From an uncultured Bacilli bacterium (GTDB taxonomy: Bacteria; Bacillota_I; Bacilli_A; RFN20; CAG-449), in contig CANQCZ010000008.1 of assembly GCA_947591215.1 (NCBI GenBank), positions 1 through 53,708 on the forward strand: DNA of 53,708 nucleotides, written 5' to 3'. Position 1 is the first letter of the stretch. Every line of letters starts with the position of its first letter. Shown here in pieces: positions 9,329-20,463 of the stretch. The translations under genes were made by a program, and so were the position numbers. Under the pieces are notes generated by a model that was not told where the DNA came from, made no database searches, and worked only from the letters and a program-made list of their open reading frames with translations.

Positions 9329-9946
9329 TTAGATTTTTTGGGATCTTTTTTTCATCCATTCGCAGTCTTTAAAAAATTCTTCAAAACTAATATTTTCTTT
9401 TAAAATTTTACTAGGTACCCCTCCAATTAATACATTTCCGCATTCAAAAGATTTATTAACTAAAGCATTGGCGGCAACAATAGTGTTATTGCCTAAAATT
9501 ACATTTCCTGTTATGGTGCTATTGACAAAAACTAATACATTATCCAATATAATAGGTTTAAAATCATTATTACCACCAGCTACAATTTCTACACTCCTAT
9601 GAACTACAAAATTTTTTCCAATATATTTTGCATTAATCATAATAGGACCGATATGAACCATTTTAAATCCTTCATCAATAGTATTTATAGGAAGAAAAAT
9701 TGAATATTTTAACGAATGTCTATTTAATTTAAATTTATAATATTTACATAATATTTTTTTATTCGTATTTAAGAAGTATTCAGATTTCCGTAGCAAATAA
9801 TTAAAATAAAATAATTCTTTTTTTTCATTAATTCTAAAAATTAAATCTGATATTCGGTATTTTCGCCCAAAATATCTATAACTCTCATAATTTAATATTC
9901 TTTTTAGCTCTTTTTTAGTTTTTATTAATTTTACTTTTTTTTCCAT
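9329..9946 (-). CDS. Left-handed beta-helix (hexapeptide) acyltransferase
   Basis: IGPIMINAKYIGKNFVVHRSVEIVAG...NVILGNNTIVAANALVNKSF..GNVLIGGVPSKILKE hexapeptide repeats. Confidence 0.8.
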   Translation of the reverse strand: MEKKVKLIKTKKELKRILNYESYRYFGRKYRISDLIFRINEKKELFYFNYLLRKSEYFLNTNKKILCKYYKFKLNRHSLKYSIFLPINTIDEGFKMVHIGPIMINAKYIGKNFVVHRSVEIVAGGNNDFKPIILDNVLVFVNSTITGNVILGNNTIVAANALVNKSFECGNVLIGGVPSKILKENISFEEFFKDCEWMKKRSQKI

Positions 9947-10219
9947 ATTTTTTACCCATTTTCTTGCCGCTTATCACATACTAGGGTTCTATAAACAAAC
10001 AAAATTTTTACAATATAAATTATATTACATAATATGAAGATTTTAAACTAAATATTTTTACAATGTGGTTGGTTATTAAATGACAAGTTAAAGTACGCTA
10101 AAAAAGGAATTTATTTCACTAATATGGGTAATAAAAAAATATTTTGTTCTAAATTATTATTCTTGACAATATTGTTTTATCGTCCTATATTTTTTTATGG
10201 AAAAAGGAGATTTACAGAA

Positions 10220-11491
10220 GTGAAAAAATTAAAATTACTTTTATTAGTACCAGCACTTATGTTGTTTGCTTGTGATGGTATGAATCAAACCGAAACATCA
10301 AATGGATCGAACAATCCATCTGATATCTCTGATGTTTCTTCGGCAGAAGAAGCGTCAAGTGCTCAAATGTCGCAACCTGATTCTTATGTAACAGGAAGCG
10401 AAGCCGCGAATTTAAAAAATGAATTCGAAGCAAAACTTCAAGCCGCGATGCCATTAACCGAATGGGCCGGTAGTAAGTTAGAAGGAAGCTTCAATGCTAA
10501 AGGATCTTTTGCATCCTCAGATGAATTAAAATTTGATAATGCAGACCTTTCTTTAAATTTTGAGGTACTTGATAATCTCAACAGAGATGTTTTAAGTTCT
10601 TTACAAGAAACCGGTCTTACCGGTGAAGAAGACTTAGGTAAATTTTCTGCTAAAGCCGATTTGACTATGGCAGTAGATATTACCGAAGTTCAATCGGATT
10701 CAACTGCTGAAGCCGAAGAAGAAAGTTCTTCTGATTCAACACAAACTCAAAAAGTTGTTAAAAGCCATGGAAATGCTGAAATTCATGCCAACGTTAATTA
10801 TGGTCGTCAAGCATTAAAAGTCGAAGGTATGGAAGCAGCAACCGAAAGCGATTGGCTCTTTTTGGGAATTGAAGGAAATATAATCCAAGATTATGAAGAT
10901 GCTTCAATGAAAGATTCAGATGAAGATTTAACTCGTGCCTTGCTTAGCAACGATCTTTTAAAGAGCGTTGTCGACTTAATGTCGTCGAGTGCACCTGAAG
11001 TAATGGCAGTTGCGGCTGAAGATGAGCAACCGAATCAACTTGAGATGATTTTATCGATGCTTGCCGATATGTCCGAATTCGGTAAATTAGGTACCGCTTA
11101 CTATGTTAAACTTGATTTAGCCTCTATTGCTGATTTAGTGATGGAAATGATTAGTAGTGGAAACGTAGCACCGGTTGCAGAAGATCCTACTACTCCGACT
11201 GCTCCAGTTGTCAACGGAGATTTAGTGATTAGATTCGATTTTGAAGAAGAAGGAGCTCTTAAAGATTTGATGGTTGATGCCTCAGATGTAGAAGTTGCTT
11301 ATGGCGAAATGATTGACTTAAATCTTTCTTTAAATGCAAAATATGCCGAAACCGAAGACCAAGTTGAACTTGTTTCTCAAGAAAAAGTCGATGAATTATA
11401 TGCTAAGAATGCTGAGCTTCTTACAACGCCATTTATTTATGTCCCAGGCGAAGAATTGATTCAAATGTTATTCTCAATGCTTCCAATGTAA
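10220..11491 (+). CDS. Putative lipoprotein of unknown function
   Basis: GTG start with RBS aaggag at 10204; VKKLKLLLLVPALMLFACDG lipobox. Annotated ORF starts at 10124 but the signal peptide fits GTG at 10220. Confidence 0.75.
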   Translation: MKKLKLLLLVPALMLFACDGMNQTETSNGSNNPSDISDVSSAEEASSAQMSQPDSYVTGSEAANLKNEFEAKLQAAMPLTEWAGSKLEGSFNAKGSFASSDELKFDNADLSLNFEVLDNLNRDVLSSLQETGLTGEEDLGKFSAKADLTMAVDITEVQSDSTAEAEEESSSDSTQTQKVVKSHGNAEIHANVNYGRQALKVEGMEAATESDWLFLGIEGNIIQDYEDASMKDSDEDLTRALLSNDLLKSVVDLMSSSAPEVMAVAAEDEQPNQLEMILSMLADMSEFGKLGTAYYVKLDLASIADLVMEMISSGNVAPVAEDPTTPTAPVVNGDLVIRFDFEEEGALKDLMVDASDVEVAYGEMIDLNLSLNAKYAETEDQVELVSQEKVDELYAKNAELLTTPFIYVPGEELIQMLFSMLPM

Positions 11492-11517
11492 ATAATTATC
11501 TAAAATTTAATTGTTTT

Positions 11518-11552
11518 AAGGATTATCGTAAATAAGCGATGATCCTTTTTTT
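11518..11552 (+). terminator. Intrinsic terminator
   Basis: AAGGATTATCG-taaataag-CGATGATCCTTTTTTT. Confidence 0.75.
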
Positions 11553-11605
11553 AATAGTTTTTAGTACGGAGATTGAATTAACCATTAAAATAAACTATTT
11601 TAAAA

Positions 11606-12628
11606 ATGGTGAAAAAAATGAAAGTGAAGATCAAACGCAAATTTGTGAAAGGACAATTTATCAAGATGATAACCATCGTCAATGAGCAAAATTTCAAAGT
11701 TACATTATGTGATATCGGAGCTTCGATTTATTCACTTTCCTTTTTAGAAAATCACAAAGAAAAGTATTTGACTTTAACTCCAAAATCAATCAAAGAATTT
11801 TTGTCTTCAAAGCAATATTATGGTAAGACGATAGGTAGAGTATGCGGAAGGATTCCACAAGGTCACTTCAAGATAAATGATAAAGAATATAATCTCGAAA
11901 TGAATGAGCCGAAATGTACTCTCCATAGTGGTAAAAACAGTTTTGCTTTTAAAAAATTCACTACTCAAATTATTAAGGATACTCATCAAGTAAGCGTTAT
12001 TTTTACACTTAATACCGATCATCTTTGTGATGGCTTTCCCGGTCGTTTAGAAACGCAAATTATTTATACTATAAGCGACGATACAAAAGATCTCGACATC
12101 GATTATCTTGCAAACACGGATCAAGCGACATTAGTCAATCTTACAACTCATACATACTTTAATTTAGATGATTGTCAAAGTGACGTTCTTGATCATCAAC
12201 TTTGGATCGATGCCGATAAAGTAGGTCATATGGATGATAATCTTATAATCTCTAAATATGAAAATAGTCCCGAATATCTAAATTTTAAAAAGGTTAAGTT
12301 TATTAAGGACAACCTATTTGATCAAGCTCTTGTTGAAAGTTCCGCGAAAGGATATGATCATAGTTTCCTTTTTAATGAGCATAAGTGGAATTATTCGCCG
12401 ATCATCTTAAAAGGGAGAACACATACTCTAGAAATCTATACTACATACCCATCTGCGGTTATTTATACTTGTAATTACCCGAGTGGCTGTCGATTGATTA
12501 ACGCTGAAAAAGAAAAACAATTTCAAGGAGTAGCCATTGAACCGCAATTGCAAGCCAATGATATCAAGTCGATGACTTTAGAATCAAATGAAAGGTATCA
12601 CCATCAGACAAAATATAGATTTAAATGA
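11606..12628 (+). CDS. galM: Aldose 1-epimerase (galactose mutarotase)
   Basis: YYGKTIGRVCGRIPQGHFKINDKEYNLEMNE...LHSGKNSF, NLTTHTYFNL, KGYDHSFLF, GVAIEPQ. Confidence 0.9.
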   Translation: MVKKMKVKIKRKFVKGQFIKMITIVNEQNFKVTLCDIGASIYSLSFLENHKEKYLTLTPKSIKEFLSSKQYYGKTIGRVCGRIPQGHFKINDKEYNLEMNEPKCTLHSGKNSFAFKKFTTQIIKDTHQVSVIFTLNTDHLCDGFPGRLETQIIYTISDDTKDLDIDYLANTDQATLVNLTTHTYFNLDDCQSDVLDHQLWIDADKVGHMDDNLIISKYENSPEYLNFKKVKFIKDNLFDQALVESSAKGYDHSFLFNEHKWNYSPIILKGRTHTLEIYTTYPSAVIYTCNYPSGCRLINAEKEKQFQGVAIEPQLQANDIKSMTLESNERYHHQTKYRFK

Positions 12629-12829
12629 AAATATTATCTATACAAATTTATATTACTATTGAAAAGTTGTTAGTATATGCACAAAAATTGCTAGATTTAA
12701 AAGCATTAGATCTAATATTTTATCGCAATATAAATTCAATCTAGTTAAGCCATATAAAGGTAAAATAAATTGTTTTGAAAATTCGCACTTGCGTTCTTTT
12801 TACATATAGATAAAAAGGCAGGTACTTTT

Positions 12830-13588
12830 ATGACTCTAAATGGATTTTTTTATGCTTTAGGTGGATTGTTATTTATTTTTGCCATGACATCGATTGGATC
12901 CTTAAGCATTTTATTTTATAAAAAAAATCAAATGAACGAAAAATTACGTTCTATTATCTATGGCTTTTCCGGTGGTATTATGTTAGCTTCTTCGATTTTT
13001 TCGTTGCTATTGCCTTCCATTAAGACACACGATACCATTTTTTTGTCTTTTACGGGTTTTTTTGTAGGAGGATTGATATTTATCTTTGTTGATCGCCTGA
13101 AAATCAACATTTTCAAAGATAAAATCAAAGATTCGAAAAAATTGTCATTGGTGTTTCTTTCAATGACTCTTCATAACATTCCGGAAGGGTTATCGGTAGG
13201 TTTATCTTTTGCTTTGGCGATGAAGCATGGTTTAGATTATGCTTATTTGATTCCAAGCCTTTCTCTAGCTTTTGGAATCGGAATTCAAAATATTCCAGAA
13301 GGCCTAGCGATTGCCTTACCATTACATACTCAAGGGTTTTCAAAATCAAAAGCCATTTTTCTAGGAGTTGTATCGGGAGCAGTAGAACCTATTTTTGGGT
13401 TATGTGGTTTTTTATTAATCGAAGCATTGACCATGGCTTTACCATTTCTTTTGGCATTAGCTGCCGGAGCGATGATGATTGTGACTTTTTTTGAATTATT
13501 CAGCGAAGTTCAAAAAGAATGGGGTAAGATTTTCTTATTAATCGGTTTTTTGTTGATGATGGGATTAGATGTTCTTTTAGAAGTATAA
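12830..13588 (+). CDS. ZIP-family divalent metal transporter
   Basis: HNIPEGLSVGLSFA and GIQNIPEGLAIALPL motifs. Confidence 0.92.
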   Translation: MTLNGFFYALGGLLFIFAMTSIGSLSILFYKKNQMNEKLRSIIYGFSGGIMLASSIFSLLLPSIKTHDTIFLSFTGFFVGGLIFIFVDRLKINIFKDKIKDSKKLSLVFLSMTLHNIPEGLSVGLSFALAMKHGLDYAYLIPSLSLAFGIGIQNIPEGLAIALPLHTQGFSKSKAIFLGVVSGAVEPIFGLCGFLLIEALTMALPFLLALAAGAMMIVTFFELFSEVQKEWGKIFLLIGFLLMMGLDVLLEV

Positions 13589-13644
13589 TTATCATTGATT
13601 TTTTTTAATCGCTTCTTTTAATATGTAAAAGAGGTGTTCGAAAG

Positions 13645-14697
13645 ATGACGATTTTAATAACGATTTTAGCAAGTATTTGTGGTATTATTCTAATTATTGT
13701 TGCCATGCTTTTTTTAATGGCATATAAAGCGAGATCAGTAATCTTTAATCGCCGCTATGATGATAATCACACGTTGCATTATTTTACCGCGAAAGATTTT
13801 GAAAATCTCGAAGCGGAACCATATGAATTTAAGTCTGACAAAGGTCAAATTCTAAGAGGCTTTATTTATCGATCGACATCTTTAAATGAATATAAAGGGC
13901 TTTTGATTTTATCGCATGGTATCGGTGCCGGTCATTTACAATATACTAGCGAGATAGATTACTTTGCCAAAAGAGGATATTTAGTGTTGGGCTTTGATTA
14001 TACAGGATGCAACCTCAGTGAAGGAAAATGCCTCAATGGTTTTGCACAACCCATTATCGATTTGCATTACGCTTTAGAAGCTATTGCAAAAGATGAAAAA
14101 CTGAAAAATTATAAAAAAGTGCTATATGGTCATTCAATGGGCGCTTACACCGTCAATAACATCACGTATTTTAAACATGACATTAAAGGAATCGTTTCAC
14201 TTTCATCTTTTGACAATACTTTCGATTTAATGAAAGAACAGATTGTGGCGACTATCGGTAAATTCGGAGTGCTTTTAATTCCCTTCATGCGTCTAATTGA
14301 AAAAGCAAAATTTAAACAATTAGCGTTTTTAAGTTCAACAAATTCACTTAGGAAAAGTGAAGTACCGACGCTTTTAATTCATGGCGATCATGATAAATTG
14401 GTTGATTATGAGCATAATTTTTTAAAATATCAAAAGATGTTAAGCGACAAAAAAAATATTCGATTTTTAACAGTTGCCAATCGTTTCCATCGTCCTAATA
14501 TTACGATTGAGGCGGCGCTTTATGCGGAAAAAGTCGATGCCGATTATGCAAAACTTAAATCACAATATAAAGGCGAAGAATATCAAAAGCAGAAAAAAGC
14601 CCATTTTGAAAACCTTGACTATAAAAAATTGACGGATTTTGATACATCGGTTATGGATCAATGTGTATCATTTCTCGATCAGGCGATTGAAAAATAA
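13645..14697 (+). CDS. Alpha/beta hydrolase with N-terminal TM segment
   Basis: GLLILSHGIGAGHLQY, YGHSMGAYT (GxSxG), LIHGDHDKLV. Confidence 0.88.
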   Translation: MTILITILASICGIILIIVAMLFLMAYKARSVIFNRRYDDNHTLHYFTAKDFENLEAEPYEFKSDKGQILRGFIYRSTSLNEYKGLLILSHGIGAGHLQYTSEIDYFAKRGYLVLGFDYTGCNLSEGKCLNGFAQPIIDLHYALEAIAKDEKLKNYKKVLYGHSMGAYTVNNITYFKHDIKGIVSLSSFDNTFDLMKEQIVATIGKFGVLLIPFMRLIEKAKFKQLAFLSSTNSLRKSEVPTLLIHGDHDKLVDYEHNFLKYQKMLSDKKNIRFLTVANRFHRPNITIEAALYAEKVDADYAKLKSQYKGEEYQKQKKAHFENLDYKKLTDFDTSVMDQCVSFLDQAIEK

Positions 14698-14740
14698 AAA
14701 TTATTAATTAGCAGAATTAATATTTTGTTTTTAAAAAGAT

Positions 14741-14768
14741 AAAATTTAATTAAGCAAAATTTAATTAA
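14741..14768. repeat. Tandem direct repeat AAAATTTAATTAA x2, 15-nt period
   Basis: AAAATTTAATTAA at 14741-14753 and 14756-14768, just upstream of the rpsL promoter. Confidence 0.8.
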
Positions 14769-14791
14769 AATTGCAAAAAATCAAAAAAATG

Positions 14792-14820
14792 TTGCAACTT
14801 TTATTTTCAATGGTTAAAAT
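14792..14820 (+). promoter_or_regulatory. Putative sigma-A promoter of the str operon
   Basis: TTGCAA (14792-14797), 17-nt spacer, TAAAAT (14815-14820). Confidence 0.65.
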
Positions 14821-14832
14821 ATCAACCGTGTG

Positions 14833-14892
14833 ACTACGATGCTGGTTCATCCTATTTTTTTAGAGGGGATGCGAAACACCCGGAATTGTAGT
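14833..14892 (+). promoter_or_regulatory. Putative structured 5' leader of rpsL (ribosomal protein leader candidate)
   Basis: Nested pairing ACTAC/GTAGT, CTGG/CCGG, CATCC/GGATG, starting a few nt after the predicted TSS. Confidence 0.5.
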
Positions 14893-14925
14893 TTGCTAAA
14901 CGTCAAGAAAGGAGAGACATTCTAA

Positions 14926-15345
14926 ATGCCAACTATCAACCAATTAGTCCGTAATGGACGAACCAAGACATTAGAAAAATCCAAGGCACCAGCTTTAAAT
15001 AAGCGTTGGGATTCACTCGCCAAGAAAGAGAGAAATCAAGATTCTGCTCAAAAACGCGGTGTTTGCACTCGTGTTGGAACGATGACTCCTAAAAAACCGA
15101 ACTCGGCTCTTCGTAAATACGCTCGTGTACGCTTAAGTAACGGTTATGAAGTTACCGCTTATATCGGTGGTGAAGGACACAACCTTCAAGAACACAGTAC
15201 CGTTTTAATTCGCGGTGGCCGTGTTAAGGATTTACCTGGTGTTCGTTACCATATCGTTCGTGGTACTTTAGATTGTGCCGGTGTCACTGACCGCAAACAA
15301 GCTAGATCACAATATGGAACTAAAAAACCTAAAGAAAAGAAATAA
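14926..15345 (+). CDS. rpsL: 30S ribosomal protein S12
   Basis: [12 protein letters not shown]...[49 protein letters not shown]. Confidence 0.99.
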   Translation: MPTINQLVRNGRTKTLEKSKAPALNKRWDSLAKKERNQDSAQKRGVCTRVGTMTPKKPNSALRKYARVRLSNGYEVTAYIGGEGHNLQEHSTVLIRGGRVKDLPGVRYHIVRGTLDCAGVTDRKQARSQYGTKKPKEKK

Positions 15346-15384
15346 TATAAATTCCATTATATAAATAAGAAAGGAGGAATTTTT

Positions 15385-15855
15385 ATGCCACGTAAAGGAA
15401 GTGTTGAAAAACGCGATGTGTTACCGGATCCAATTTATAATTCAAAGCTTGTAACACGTTTAATTAATAAAATTATGGTGGATGGTAAAAAAGGAACCGC
15501 TCAAAAAATCCTTTATACCGCTTTCCAAAAGGTCGAAGCCAAAACCGGAAAATCAGCGATGGAAGTTTTTGAAGTTGCCATTGGAAATATTATGCCAGCT
15601 CTTGAATTAAGAGTGAAAAGAGTCGGTGCATCAAACTATCAAGTGCCGATTGAAGTCTCTGCGGAACGCCGTGTTACTTTAGGCTTAAGATGGTTAGTTA
15701 ATTATTCTCGTCTTAGAGGTGAAAAAAGCATGGAAGATCGCTTAGCAGGTGAAATTATTGATGCCGCTAACGGAACCGGTGCTTCGGTTAAGAAAAGAGA
15801 AGATACCCACAAGATGGCTGAAGCCAACAAGGCTTATGCTCATTATCGTTGGTAA
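15385..15855 (+). CDS. rpsG: 30S ribosomal protein S7
   Basis: [42 protein letters not shown]...[20 protein letters not shown]. Confidence 0.99.
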   Translation: MPRKGSVEKRDVLPDPIYNSKLVTRLINKIMVDGKKGTAQKILYTAFQKVEAKTGKSAMEVFEVAIGNIMPALELRVKRVGASNYQVPIEVSAERRVTLGLRWLVNYSRLRGEKSMEDRLAGEIIDAANGTGASVKKREDTHKMAEANKAYAHYRW

Positions 15856-15873
15856 TTTGAGGAGAATAGCAAT

Positions 15874-17946
15874 ATGGCTCGTCAAGTTAGTATAGCTAAT
15901 ACCCGTAACATTGGCATCATGGCTCATATCGATGCGGGTAAAACAACAGCTACTGAAAGAATTTTGTATTACACTGGTAAAGTGTATAAAATCGGTGATA
16001 CCCACGAGGGTACAGCGACAATGGACTGGATGAAACAAGAGCAAGACAGAGGTATTACAATTACTTCCGCAGCTACTACTTGTTTTTGGAAAGGCCATCG
16101 TATTAACATTATCGACACTCCAGGCCACGTTGACTTCACGGCTGAAGTTGAACGTTCTTTGCGGGTACTTGATGGTGCTGTCACGGTTTTGGATGGAAAA
16201 AATGGTGTTGAACCGCAAACCGAAACTGTGTGGCGTCAAGGAAGCAAATATGGTGTTCCAAGAATTGTCTTTGTCAACAAATTAGACGCCATTGGTGCTG
16301 ATTTTGATATGAGTGTTCGTACCATTCATGAAAAACTCGGTGCTAACGCCTCTCCGATTCAATATCCAATCGGACTTGAATCGAATCTCAAAGGTGTTGT
16401 CGACATTATCGAAAGAAAAGGTTATATTTATTCGGATGTAAAGGGAGAACACCCTGAAATCGTCGATGTTCCAGCAGATTTAAAGGACAAATGCGAACAA
16501 TTAAGAAAAGAATTAATTGAAAATTTAGCCAATTATGATGATGATATCATGATGAAAGTTCTCGAAGATCAAGAACCGACTATCGATGAGATCAAAAATG
16601 CGATTCGTAAAGCGGTTTTAAGCGGCGAATTCTTCCCGGTTCTTGCCGGTTCGGCATATAAGAACAAAGGTATTCAACCATTGCTCGATGCCATCGTCGA
16701 TTATTTACCTTCACCGGTTGATATTAAACACGCTGTCGGTAAAAATGAACATGGCGAAGATGTCGAATGTGTTCCGGAAGATGATAAACCTTTAGCAGCT
16801 TTGGCCTTTAAGATTATGACTGACCCATTTATCGGAAAACTCTGCTTCTTTAGAGTTTATTCTGGTACAGCAAAGTCTGGTTCTTATGTTTATAATGCAA
16901 CCAAAGGCGTCAAGGAAAGATTTTCTCGATTAGTCTTAATGCACGCTAATAAACGTGACGAAGTCGAAGAAATCAATGCCGGTGATATCGGAGCCGCTGT
17001 CGGATTAAAATCGACTACGACCGGTGACACATTGTGCGATGAAAATCATCCGTTAATACTCGAATCAATTCAATTCTCTGATCCGGTTATCAGTGAAGCT
17101 ATTGAACCAAAATCAAAAGCCGATCAAGAAAAGATGACCGCCGGATTATTGAAATTAGCTGAAGAAGATCCAACATTTAAATTCTATACCGATCCGGACA
17201 CCGGCCAATCGATTATTGCTGGTGTTGGCGAACTTCATCTTGACGTTTTAGTTACAAGACTTAAAGATGAATTCAAAGTTGAATGTAATGTAGGCGCTCC
17301 ACAAGTTGCTTACCGTGAAACAATCAGAAAAACCGCTGATTGTGAAGGTAAATATATCAAACAATCTGGTGGTCATGGTCAATATGGTCACGTTTGGATT
17401 AAATTTGAACCAAATCCAGGCAAAGGTTTCGAATTCGTTGATGCGATTGTCGGTGGTGTAGTTCCAAGAGAATACATCAAACCAACTTGTGACGGACTTA
17501 AAGAATCTTTGGATAGAGGCTTATTAGCGGGATATCCGATTATCGATATCAAGGCGACCTTATTTGATGGATCATACCATGATGTCGACTCATCGGAAGC
17601 GGCTTATAAAGTCGCGGCGTCTTTGGCTTTGAAAGAAGCAGCTAAAAAATGTGATCCGGTTATTCTTGAACCGATCATGAAAGTTGAAGTTACAGTTCCA
17701 CAAGAATACATGGGTGATGTCATCGGTGATATTGCCGCGAGACGTGGTACTGTCGATGGTATGAATGCTAGAGGTAATGCTCAAGTTATCGATGCTTCGG
17801 TGCCACTAGCTAACATGTTTGGATATGTCACCGATCTTCGCTCATTTACACAAGGACGTGGAAATTATGTGATGAGTTTAGATCGCTATGAAGAATGTCC
17901 AAAATTTATCATCGATGAAATTATCAAGAAGAGAGGCAACAAATAG
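15874..17946 (+). CDS. fusA: Elongation factor G
   Basis: [32 protein letters not shown], full-length EF-G. Confidence 0.99.
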   Translation: MARQVSIANTRNIGIMAHIDAGKTTATERILYYTGKVYKIGDTHEGTATMDWMKQEQDRGITITSAATTCFWKGHRINIIDTPGHVDFTAEVERSLRVLDGAVTVLDGKNGVEPQTETVWRQGSKYGVPRIVFVNKLDAIGADFDMSVRTIHEKLGANASPIQYPIGLESNLKGVVDIIERKGYIYSDVKGEHPEIVDVPADLKDKCEQLRKELIENLANYDDDIMMKVLEDQEPTIDEIKNAIRKAVLSGEFFPVLAGSAYKNKGIQPLLDAIVDYLPSPVDIKHAVGKNEHGEDVECVPEDDKPLAALAFKIMTDPFIGKLCFFRVYSGTAKSGSYVYNATKGVKERFSRLVLMHANKRDEVEEINAGDIGAAVGLKSTTTGDTLCDENHPLILESIQFSDPVISEAIEPKSKADQEKMTAGLLKLAEEDPTFKFYTDPDTGQSIIAGVGELHLDVLVTRLKDEFKVECNVGAPQVAYRETIRKTADCEGKYIKQSGGHGQYGHVWIKFEPNPGKGFEFVDAIVGGVVPREYIKPTCDGLKESLDRGLLAGYPIIDIKATLFDGSYHDVDSSEAAYKVAASLALKEAAKKCDPVILEPIMKVEVTVPQEYMGDVIGDIAARRGTVDGMNARGNAQVIDASVPLANMFGYVTDLRSFTQGRGNYVMSLDRYEECPKFIIDEIIKKRGNK

Positions 17947-18019
17947 AAATATTATTGCTTTTAAAAAAATAATGCTTTAAAATAAATACGTTATTCTAAG
18001 CTATCAAGGAGGAATTCAA

Positions 18020-19204
18020 ATGGCAAAGGAAAAATTTGACAGAAGCAAAGTTCACGTTAATATTGGTACCATCGGACACGTCGACCATGGTAAAACCACA
18101 TTAACTGCCGCTATTACTTCGGTTTTAGCGAAACAAGGCGGAGCTGAAAAGAAAGCTTACGACCAAATCGATGCGGCCCCAGAAGAAAAGGCCCGTGGCA
18201 TTACAATTAATACTGCCCACATCGAATATCAAACAGCAACGAGACACTATGCTCACGTTGACTGCCCAGGCCACGCTGACTATGTTAAAAACATGATCAC
18301 CGGTGCTGCCCAAATGGATGGTGCGATTCTCGTTGTCGCTGCCACCGATGGTGTTATGCCACAAACTCGCGAACACATTCTTTTAGCGAGACAAGTTGGC
18401 GTTCCATACATCGTCGTCTATCTCAACAAGACCGACTTAGTTGACGATGAAGAATTAATCGAATTAGTTGAAATGGATATCCGTGACATTCTTAATAGTT
18501 ATGGTTTCCCAGGCGATGAAACCCCAATTATTAGAGGTTCTGCCAAGAAAGCTTTGGATGGAGATCCAGAAGCTGAAAAATCAATTTTGGAATTGATGGA
18601 TGCAGTCGACAATTACATTCCAGCTCCGGTTAGAGATAATGATAAACCTTTCTTACTTGCTATCGAAGACGTTTTAACGATCACTGGTCGTGGAACCGTT
18701 GTTACTGGTAGAGTTGAAAGAGGTATCTTAAAGGTCAATGAAGAAGTTGAAATCGTTGGTATTAAAGAAACCAAGAAATCAGTTGTTACCGGTATTGAAA
18801 TGTTCCGTAAATTACTTGATTTTGCAGAAGCCGGCGACAACGTTGGTGTCCTTTTAAGAGGTATTGCCCGTGATGAAGTCGTCCGTGGTCAAGTCCTTGC
18901 AAAACCGGGTTCAGTTACTCCACATACCAAATTCTCAGCTTCAGTTTACGTTTTAACTAAAGAAGAAGGTGGCCGTCACACTGCTTTCTTAAGCAACTAT
19001 CGTCCACAATTCTACTTCCGTACTACTGATATCACCGGTGTTATTACTCTCCCGGCTGGCGTTGAAATGGTTATGCCTGGTGACAACGTTGAATTGACTG
19101 TTGAGTTAATTCACCCAGTTGCTATCGAAAAGGGAACCAAGTTCTCAATTCGTGAAGGCGGCCGTACAGTCGGTGCTGGTACTGTTAACGAAATTATTAA
19201 ATAA
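18020..19204 (+). CDS. tuf: Elongation factor Tu
   Basis: [57 protein letters not shown]. Confidence 0.99.
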   Translation: MAKEKFDRSKVHVNIGTIGHVDHGKTTLTAAITSVLAKQGGAEKKAYDQIDAAPEEKARGITINTAHIEYQTATRHYAHVDCPGHADYVKNMITGAAQMDGAILVVAATDGVMPQTREHILLARQVGVPYIVVYLNKTDLVDDEELIELVEMDIRDILNSYGFPGDETPIIRGSAKKALDGDPEAEKSILELMDAVDNYIPAPVRDNDKPFLLAIEDVLTITGRGTVVTGRVERGILKVNEEVEIVGIKETKKSVVTGIEMFRKLLDFAEAGDNVGVLLRGIARDEVVRGQVLAKPGSVTPHTKFSASVYVLTKEEGGRHTAFLSNYRPQFYFRTTDITGVITLPAGVEMVMPGDNVELTVELIHPVAIEKGTKFSIREGGRTVGAGTVNEIIK

Positions 19205-19221
19205 ATTTCATTTACATTCTC

Positions 19222-19253
19222 AAAAGCGTTCGTTTCTGCGAACGCTTTTTTTT
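19222..19253 (+). terminator. Intrinsic terminator after tuf
   Basis: AAAAGCGTTCG-tttctg-CGAACGCTTTTTTTT. Confidence 0.9.
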
Positions 19254-19375
19254 ACGATAAAAGTCGTGTGAACGTTAATTTATTAAATGTATAATAAACT
19301 CGATATTGATAATTATTTTTCGAGCATGGTTGCATTTCAAAAGCGATTATTTTATGCTTTTATTTGGTGAAATGA

Positions 19376-19642
19376 ATGAAAGAATTGATCGCCTTTATTT
19401 TCGTTGAATTAGTTTCACTTTTTCCTTTAGGGCTCTATTTTGTTTCTAAAAAAGTGATTGGACAAGAGGCAGAGATGGCTTTTTATTTTGAACGTGTTAA
19501 AGCTTACGCGATTCGGGGAATGATTACGCTTATAATTTTAATTCCTTTTTTTGTGCTCTATACCGATAAAAGAAGGATCATTATTTTTTTTGGAATAGTC
19601 TTTCAAATTATCAACGGTTTAATTTTTAAGAAAAAAAAGTAG
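19376..19642 (+). CDS. Small hypothetical membrane protein
   Basis: ORF with three hydrophobic segments; convergent with the next gene, 17-nt overlap. Confidence 0.5.
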   Translation: MKELIAFIFVELVSLFPLGLYFVSKKVIGQEAEMAFYFERVKAYAIRGMITLIILIPFFVLYTDKRRIIIFFGIVFQIINGLIFKKKK

Positions 19643-20312
19643 TTTTTGTTAAAGCTTCGATTTTTTCTAAAATTTCATCATAAATATTTGCTGCTTCATT
19701 AAATTTATAACCGGCAAGTTTTAAAATATACATTTGCCATTGCTTTTTGATTTCATGGATTTTAATGCTGAGATTCAACCGCTCCTGGTTGTTTTTATTG
19801 ACTGAAAGAGAGTTTATAATTTCATCGGTTATTTTGTCTAAACGTTTTTGAATGAGGGTTATTTCTTTTGAATCGTTTTTATCCAAAGTTTCAGCAAAAT
19901 TAGATAAATTGCTGATGGCTTCAATAGTTTGCTGAGTAGGAAACACTAATTTGTTTTGCAAGACATAAGCTATTTTATCAAGTTCTCGACGAATGGTATT
20001 TAAAGTAGTTTCAGTATTTTCGTTGATAAAGATCTTTGATAGAATCAAATCTTTAATTTCATAATTAACGCGATCTAAATAGCGAGAAATTAAAAGAGTG
20101 GCGCTTGAAGTTGTTTCTTGACGAGATTCTGCTGTGGATGCTTGTTCATCAAAAGGAAGATGAAGAGGAGTTAAAGGTTGAACGTGGATATTTTTAAATC
20201 GACTATTTAATTTTAGAATTTCAAATTCCTCTAAATTATGTTTTTTTGCGATAGTCTTTACTGTTTCGTTAATATTAGAAATATATACAGACGTAGGATA
20301 GATTTGTTTCAT
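19626..20312 (-). CDS. Hypothetical protein with divergent N-terminal LysM-like segment and helical C-terminus
   Basis: NETVKTIAKKHNLEEFEILKLNSRFKNIHVQPLTPLHLP resembles LysM; no signal peptide. RBS AGGAGG sits just upstream of MKQIYP (20312), so the annotated 20330 start is unlikely. Confidence 0.6.
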   Translation of the reverse strand: MKQIYPTSVYISNINETVKTIAKKHNLEEFEILKLNSRFKNIHVQPLTPLHLPFDEQASTAESRQETTSSATLLISRYLDRVNYEIKDLILSKIFINENTETTLNTIRRELDKIAYVLQNKLVFPTQQTIEAISNLSNFAETLDKNDSKEITLIQKRLDKITDEIINSLSVNKNNQERLNLSIKIHEIKKQWQMYILKLAGYKFNEAANIYDEILEKIEALTKTTFFS

Positions 20313-20463
20313 AAATAGTCCTCCTATCATATAAAATATGAAATTGATAATTAAAAATTACTTTAAGAAGAAAGACAAATTAATTTCATTGAGTAAAATC
20401 TCTCCTTATTGAAAAAAAACTATATTAAGTGTTATGATACAATAAAGAAAAAGAGGTTAAAAA

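Noticed and set aside
15742-16239. 165-aa minus-strand ORF across rpsG/fusA, plus other antisense ORFs inside fusA, tuf and nifJ
   Set aside because: Antisense to highly conserved coding genes; compositional artefacts with no recognisable motifs or RBS.
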